Below are positions 5,738 through 9,436 of a stretch of 9,436 nucleotides of DNA, in pieces. The notes below the pieces were generated by a model. It was not told where the DNA came from. It saw nothing but the letters and a program-made list of their open reading frames with translations, and ran no database searches. The position numbers and the translations under genes were made by a program. Where the stretch lies: NCBI GenBank assembly GCA_900547035.1, contig URFM01000081.1, forward strand, positions 1 to 9,436. Reading direction: 5' to 3'. The stretch is from an uncultured Clostridium sp. GTDB taxonomy: Bacteria > Bacillota > Clostridia > Lachnospirales > Lachnospiraceae. Position 1 is the stretch's first letter; each line of letters opens with the position of its first letter.

Positions 5738-6427
5738 TTACAGCAGGCTAATGATTTTTTCCGGCTCTCTGTAATTCCAGGGGGAAGTTTTGATTCCCGT
5801 CTTCTCAGTAGATGCGTGGACCACCTGGCCATCTCCAATATACATAGCTACATGGTTAATACTCTTTCCGCTGGCATAGAAAATCAGATCTCCCGGACGC
5901 ATCTCTTCTTCACTTACCTCCCTTCCGTAGGAAGCTTGTCCTCTGGAAGAATGAGGCAGTTGAACAGAAGCTGCATTAGACATTATATATCTGGTAAAAC
6001 CGGAACAATCTACCCCTATATTAGGATCAGTTCCGCCGTATACATACCTTCCGCCTACAAACTGAAGGGCATATTCCACGGTTTCCCGCCGTTTTTTCAC
6101 AGATAAATCCACTGTTTCATGGCTTTGTTCCACCAGAGAGGCGTTTCCCTGGAGTTTAAGATACCCTCCTCCGGTCAACTGAACCCATCCCTGCTGACTT
6201 TTTCCTTCCGCCTCATAAACCTGTCCTCTTTTTCCTATGTACTTTACTGGCGAATTCTCGTCAGCCTCCATATAGACTGCTGCCTCAGGAGCCAAGATCT
6301 TTACCACATAAGACGTAGTGGTCTTGATTTCCGTTCCATATTCCGAGGCTTGTGTCTTCAATGGACTGTTCCACAGCATCAAAAGACCGAGACAGACAAC
6401 TCCTGCATATCGTTTTATTCTTCTCAC
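5738..6427 (-). CDS. Secreted SH3/NlpC-P60 peptidoglycan endopeptidase (copy 2)
   Basis: Paralog of the neighbouring gene at 4835, with the same probable reaction: hydrolysis of peptidoglycan stem peptides at the cell surface. The 229-residue protein has a signal peptide (MRRIKRYAGVVCLGLLMLWN, cleavage likely after TQA near residue 27), an SH3b-like region at about 38-95 and a C40 domain with Cys141 in VDCSGF, His192 in NHVAMYIGDG and His204 in VHAST, ending SPWNYREPEKIISLL. I chose the GTG at 6427: AGGGG lies about six bases upstream and it gives a clean signal peptide. A GTG at 6466 in the same frame would add 13 residues (MFEAKIANRKGNE) but has no ribosome-binding site. The leader is long, about 108 bases, and carries three TGTAAC-type repeats just below the promoter. 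Confidence 0.92.
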   Translation of the reverse strand: MRRIKRYAGVVCLGLLMLWNSPLKTQASEYGTEIKTTTSYVVKILAPEAAVYMEADENSPVKYIGKRGQVYEAEGKSQQGWVQLTGGGYLKLQGNASLVEQSHETVDLSVKKRRETVEYALQFVGGRYVYGGTDPNIGVDCSGFTRYIMSNAASVQLPHSSRGQASYGREVSEEEMRPGDLIFYASGKSINHVAMYIGDGQVVHASTEKTGIKTSPWNYREPEKIISLL

Positions 6428-6505
6428 TTCGTTCCCCTTTCGGTTCGCAATTTTGGCTTCAAACACAATTTTTCAAACGGAGCAGTTTCTTTCCCGCTCC
6501 TAACT

Positions 6506-6533
6506 GTTACAAATATGTTACGTATTTGTTACA
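6506..6533 (-). promoter_or_regulatory. Three 11-base-spaced WalR-like repeats, endopeptidase copy 2
   Basis: Reading the minus strand, TGTAAC (6528-6533), CGTAAC (6517-6522) and TGTAAC (6506-6511) are separated by exactly five bases each, one repeat per DNA turn. This fits TGTWAH-N5-TGTWAH, with one mismatch in the middle copy. The first repeat begins eight bases after the -10 box, so the array covers the transcription start, as in the sister gene. The regular helical spacing is typical of OmpR-family response regulators binding as dimers. Confidence 0.68.
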
Positions 6534-6541
6534 GTAAATGT

Positions 6542-6570
6542 AGTATATTTGTTTTTACCAATTTTGTCAA
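6542..6570 (-). promoter_or_regulatory. Strong vegetative promoter of endopeptidase copy 2
   Basis: Minus-strand -35 TTGACA (6565-6570, perfect), 17-base spacer, -10 TATACT (6542-6547). Predicted start near 6535. The WalR-like repeats follow at once. It diverges from the diguanylate cyclase promoter about 75 bases away. Confidence 0.88.
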
Positions 6571-6640
6571 GGGGAGGGGAAACAGGCCATATTTTCCTCC
6601 ATTGCAAATAAATTGTCTTCTTTCCTTGCTCCGGCAAATA

Positions 6641-6649
6641 TGATAAAAT
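6641..6649 (+). promoter_or_regulatory. Probable extended -10 promoter of the diguanylate cyclase operon
   Basis: TGATAAAAT (TG at 6641-6642, hexamer TAAAAT 6644-6649) matches an extended -10 element; no good -35 is visible at 17-18 bases. Start would be near 6656, about 35 bases before the ATG. Confidence 0.45.
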
Positions 6650-6690
6650 AAAACTTTAGAAATCATCTTTTAAAGGAGCTTTGGAGTACC

Positions 6691-7803
6691 ATGTCTCTTT
6701 TCATACAATGGCTGCCCATGTTTGAGGTTCTGTTTTTCAATCTGCTGAATGTAGATCTGTGTTCTCACAGAAAATATTCGCTCGTCCAAACCATCATAGG
6801 ACTTCTGGGTTTTACCGCCATATTTTTTGCGATTTTCACCGCACTGGCCCAGGCTTTTTCCTTCAGCCAGGGAGAGGGACGCTTTGCTGTTTTCGGCTTT
6901 TTCTATCTGGTTCCATTCCTGCTGTTATATAAAGAAAAGGCTCCTATCCTCTTTGTAATTACCTGCAGCGGCTGGAGCTACACAATGGGTGTGCTGGCTC
7001 TGACTTTCCAGATTGTCAATATACTGGACCCGGGAAATCTTCTCTGTATCCTGCTGGTGGAAACTTTTCTCTTTCTTCTTACCATTTTTCCCTTTTCCCG
7101 GATACTGGCTCCAATGTATATATTTGTTTTGAAACATGTAGACCATATTCAAACCCATTGGTACCGTTACCTAATTCTAAACAGCGCACTGACCTTTCTT
7201 CTTTTGTTTACGCTCCACAGGACTTTTACCATGGAAAATGGTTCCGTGGGAAAGATTCTGGTCATCTTGCTGCTTCTTGTTACAATCTACATGTCCTATT
7301 TCATTCTTTACCGGGTGGTTTTGGACGTTATCAAAATGGATCAGCTGGAGAAAGCGGCTCTGGAAGATCCTTTAACCCGTCTTGGGAACCGTTCTCTTCT
7401 CTGGCAGGATCTTCACCAGCTGCTGGAAGAAGGGCAAAGCTTTTCTTTGCTTTTTATGGATTTAGACCGTTTCAAGCAGATTAATGACCAATATGGGCAT
7501 TTGACAGGTGACCGGTATCTGCAGCATTTTGCCAATATCTGCTCCGAAATGTTTCAAGATTCCGGAAAGGTTTATCGCTTTGGCGGCGATGAGTTTGTAG
7601 CTATATATAATGGCAGCATTCCTCCGGAATTGATTCAACAGCTAAAAGCATGTCCCCAATGGGATGATGGCGCTCCCTGTCCTTTCAATCAGGTCAGCAC
7701 CGGCGTTCTCCACTGCCGTCCGCCCCACAGCGGAGTGGATCAGATTCTACAGCAGGTAGATCAACTGATGTACCAAAACAAATCCCGGAATCAGGGACGA
7801 TAA
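6691..7803 (+). CDS. Membrane-anchored GGDEF diguanylate cyclase lacking the inhibitory site
   Basis: Predicted to make cyclic di-GMP from two GTP at the inner face of the membrane. Residues 1-212 are mostly hydrophobic with about six membrane segments (roughly 31-52, 66-81, 86-110, 117-135, 159-175, 186-210) and match no sensor domain I recognise. The GGDEF domain starts at DPLTRLGNR (226-234), has the metal/guanine motif DLDRFKQIND (257-266) and an intact GGDEF at 298-302, so it should be active. The product-inhibition RxxD motif expected at 289-292 reads QDSG, so feedback control through it is unlikely. The segment between GGDEF and STGV is somewhat short. GGAG precedes the ATG by four bases and AAAGGAG lies further upstream. 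Only 34 bases and no terminator separate it from the amidohydrolase, so the two are probably co-transcribed. Confidence 0.9.
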   Translation: MSLFIQWLPMFEVLFFNLLNVDLCSHRKYSLVQTIIGLLGFTAIFFAIFTALAQAFSFSQGEGRFAVFGFFYLVPFLLLYKEKAPILFVITCSGWSYTMGVLALTFQIVNILDPGNLLCILLVETFLFLLTIFPFSRILAPMYIFVLKHVDHIQTHWYRYLILNSALTFLLLFTLHRTFTMENGSVGKILVILLLLVTIYMSYFILYRVVLDVIKMDQLEKAALEDPLTRLGNRSLLWQDLHQLLEEGQSFSLLFMDLDRFKQINDQYGHLTGDRYLQHFANICSEMFQDSGKVYRFGGDEFVAIYNGSIPPELIQQLKACPQWDDGAPCPFNQVSTGVLHCRPPHSGVDQILQQVDQLMYQNKSRNQGR

Positions 7804-7837
7804 AACAATCTATGTACGCAAAGGAAGGTGGAATCGT

Positions 7838-9436
7838 ATGAAATCATCGAAACAGCATGTTTTTCTGAATGGAAAAATTTTCACATCCGACCGCTCCATG
7901 CCTCAGGCGGAAGCCATGATCGTGGAAGACAGCCGCATCATATGGATTGGCCCTCAAAATGAACTTCCCTCTGCCGGCTCCTTCCCGCTGGTTACGGATT
8001 TAAAGGGGAGGCGGGTAATCCCCGGATTCGCGGATGTTCATATGCATCCGGTGATGCTGGCGGATTACCGCAAAAAAATAACCGCAATGCCGCCAAACAT
8101 CAATTCCATCGCGGATTTAATCCGGGCCGTCAGGGAACGCAGAGCCTGTCAAAAACCCGGACAATGGATCGAGGGCTGGGGTTACGATGAGCAGGGTCTG
8201 GCTGAAAAACGTTCTCCCAACCGCTATGATCTTGATAAAGGCTGCAGCGACTCTCCGGTTATGATTATGCGCACCTGCGCCCATATCTGCAGCGTCAACA
8301 GCGCCGCACTGGAACTGGCCGGAATCAGCCAGGATACGCCGGATCCTCCGGGAGGCGAAATCGACCGGGATTCAAACGATGTTCCCACTGGCATTCTCCG
8401 TGAAAATGCCCGCAGCCTGATTACCGCTCTGATTCCCCGCAGCTCCAGGGAGGAACAGGTTCAAAATTTGCTGGAACTTGGAGAGGTGCTGACCAGTCAG
8501 GGTATCACCTCCATCTGCGACATGGGCAATCTGGGACCCGGCGATAATTTTCCAGTCTATGAAGCCGCCGTTTTAAAAGGGTTCCGTCAGAAAACCGGGA
8601 TCTATTATATGTGGGATTATTTTGCCGATGACCCGGACTTTTCTATTTCCGCTGAGAAGCTGGACCGCAGACGCCAGATTTTCGCAGCAGGCCTTAAACT
8701 GATCGGGGACGGCAGCGTCTCCGGGCGCACCGCCTGGATGGACCAGCCTTATCTGGGTTCCGGCTCCGATGTGGGATTGCCTGTCTGCAGCGATGAACTT
8801 CTGGAATCCGCCATCCGCTTCTGCCGGCAAAACCGCTGTCAGCTCTCCATGCACGCTATGGGTGGCCGGGCCATTTCCCGTATGGTGGACCGGGCCTGCC
8901 AGGAACGTTCCTGGACCAAATCCGGGGTTCCCTATGTGCGGATTGAACATGTGACCGCGCCTTCCGACGACAGCATTGAGAAGGCGGCCGCCCACGGAAT
9001 CTCCTTCGTGACTCAGCCCATTTTCCTCTATGCGGAAAGCGCCAGCTATGTCAAGAACCTGGGAGAAGAAAGAATCAAAGAATGTTATCCTGTCCGCCAC
9101 ATGCTGGACAAGGGCGTCTGTCTGGGATTTTCCACGGATGCGCCCGCTACCTTCTGGGCCAATCCCTCGGACCCCTTCCCGGGGCTGAAACTGGCCGTCA
9201 CCAGAATCGCCGCTGACGGAACAGACTGCGGAACGGACCAGGCCATTCCCATTGATACTGCCTTGTGGCTCTATACCAGAGGTGCTTCTCTGGCCGCCGG
9301 CCTGCCGGATACGGGAATGCTGTCCCCCAGATACCGGGCGGATTTCGCCGTATTGAGCGATGATATCCTGGCCGTCCCGCCCCAGGTGCCCCAGGTTCAG
9401 CTGGCTTTTACCGCCGTACTCCGTGCTGACCTTGAT
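7838..9436 (+). CDS. YtcJ-type metal-dependent amidohydrolase (amidohydrolase 3), C-terminus cut by window edge
   Basis: Open for 533 codons to the window end; family members are usually about 530-550 residues, so only a few residues are missing. It belongs to the amidohydrolase superfamily, with a distorted barrel and metal centre: VIPGFADVHMHP (His68, His70), LKLIGDGSVSGRTAWM (Lys288, the possible carbamylated lysine), SMHAMGG (His339), RIEHVT (His371) and FSTDAPAT (Asp434). The N- and C-terminal ends, including YRADFAVLSDDIL near 499-511, form the small beta-sandwich typical of the group. Such enzymes hydrolyse C-N bonds (N-substituted formamide deformylase is a characterised relative), but most are unassigned and no substrate can be named here. 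There is no signal peptide, so it is cytoplasmic. The ATG follows GGAAGGTGG by seven bases. It is probably in an operon with the diguanylate cyclase. Confidence 0.9.
   Translation, partial: MKSSKQHVFLNGKIFTSDRSMPQAEAMIVEDSRIIWIGPQNELPSAGSFPLVTDLKGRRVIPGFADVHMHPVMLADYRKKITAMPPNINSIADLIRAVRERRACQKPGQWIEGWGYDEQGLAEKRSPNRYDLDKGCSDSPVMIMRTCAHICSVNSAALELAGISQDTPDPPGGEIDRDSNDVPTGILRENARSLITALIPRSSREEQVQNLLELGEVLTSQGITSICDMGNLGPGDNFPVYEAAVLKGFRQKTGIYYMWDYFADDPDFSISAEKLDRRRQIFAAGLKLIGDGSVSGRTAWMDQPYLGSGSDVGLPVCSDELLESAIRFCRQNRCQLSMHAMGGRAISRMVDRACQERSWTKSGVPYVRIEHVTAPSDDSIEKAAAHGISFVTQPIFLYAESASYVKNLGEERIKECYPVRHMLDKGVCLGFSTDAPATFWANPSDPFPGLKLAVTRIAADGTDCGTDQAIPIDTALWLYTRGASLAAGLPDTGMLSPRYRADFAVLSDDILAVPPQVPQVQLAFTAVLRADLD

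Noticed and set aside
6571..6600. Purine-rich GGGGAGGGGAAAC with partly complementary TTTTCCTCC
   Set aside because: The pairing needs bulges and it lies between two divergent promoters without a terminator-like tail; likely compositional.
5576..6643. Plus-strand frames of 174-176 codons opposite endopeptidase copy 2
   Set aside because: They are shadows of the minus-strand NlpC/P60 gene, and include its promoter region in frame by chance.
8573..9100. Long open frame (175 codons) on the minus strand
   Set aside because: It is antisense to the amidohydrolase, which has all family motifs in the plus frame; the minus translation resembles nothing and has no ribosome-binding site that I can see.

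Overview
The window looks like chromosomal DNA from a spore-forming Firmicute of the Clostridia, most likely a Lachnospiraceae-type gut anaerobe. This is an inference from protein style, strong AGGAG ribosome-binding sites, frequent TTG/GTG starts, TTGACA/TATAAT promoters and a sporulation-type (sigma-G-like) promoter. No mobile element, CRISPR array, rRNA or tRNA was seen.

Positions 1-4306, minus strand: one compact operon read right to left from a promoter at 4277-4306. Its order is a single-domain rhodanese, a YfcE-type phosphodiesterase, a THUMP-domain RNA methyltransferase, a papain-like cysteine protease lipoprotein, the RdgB/HAM1 nucleotide pyrophosphatase, and the first 28 codons of a second YfcE-type phosphodiesterase that leaves the window. 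Genes overlap or sit a few bases apart, and several start at TTG. Most are housekeeping genes for RNA modification and nucleotide-pool cleaning; the secreted protease is the odd member.

Positions 4374-4673, minus strand: a self-contained unit missed by length-filtered gene calling. It has a sigma-G-like promoter, a good ribosome-binding site, a 56-residue Asn/Ser-rich protein with five SSxN-type tetrads, and a strong intrinsic terminator. It is a candidate forespore protein.

Positions 4713-6570, minus strand: two hairpins and then two tandem, paralogous, secreted SH3/NlpC-P60 peptidoglycan endopeptidases, each with its own strong promoter. Just downstream of each -10 box lie two or three TGTAAC-type direct repeats. 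The repeats fit the WalR (YycF) consensus TGTWAH-N5-TGTWAH, so the pair may belong to a cell-wall-stress regulon, with an operator position more typical of repression. This shared arrangement and the small sporulation-type unit are the most notable signals in the window.

Positions 6641-9436, plus strand: a divergent probable operon of a membrane-anchored GGDEF diguanylate cyclase without the usual inhibitory site, followed 34 bases later by a YtcJ-type metal-dependent amidohydrolase that is cut by the window edge close to its expected C-terminus.

Overall the region is core-like chromosome. I see no clear new multi-gene defence or biosynthetic system; the novelty is in the small Asn/Ser-rich gene and the regulatory DNA.
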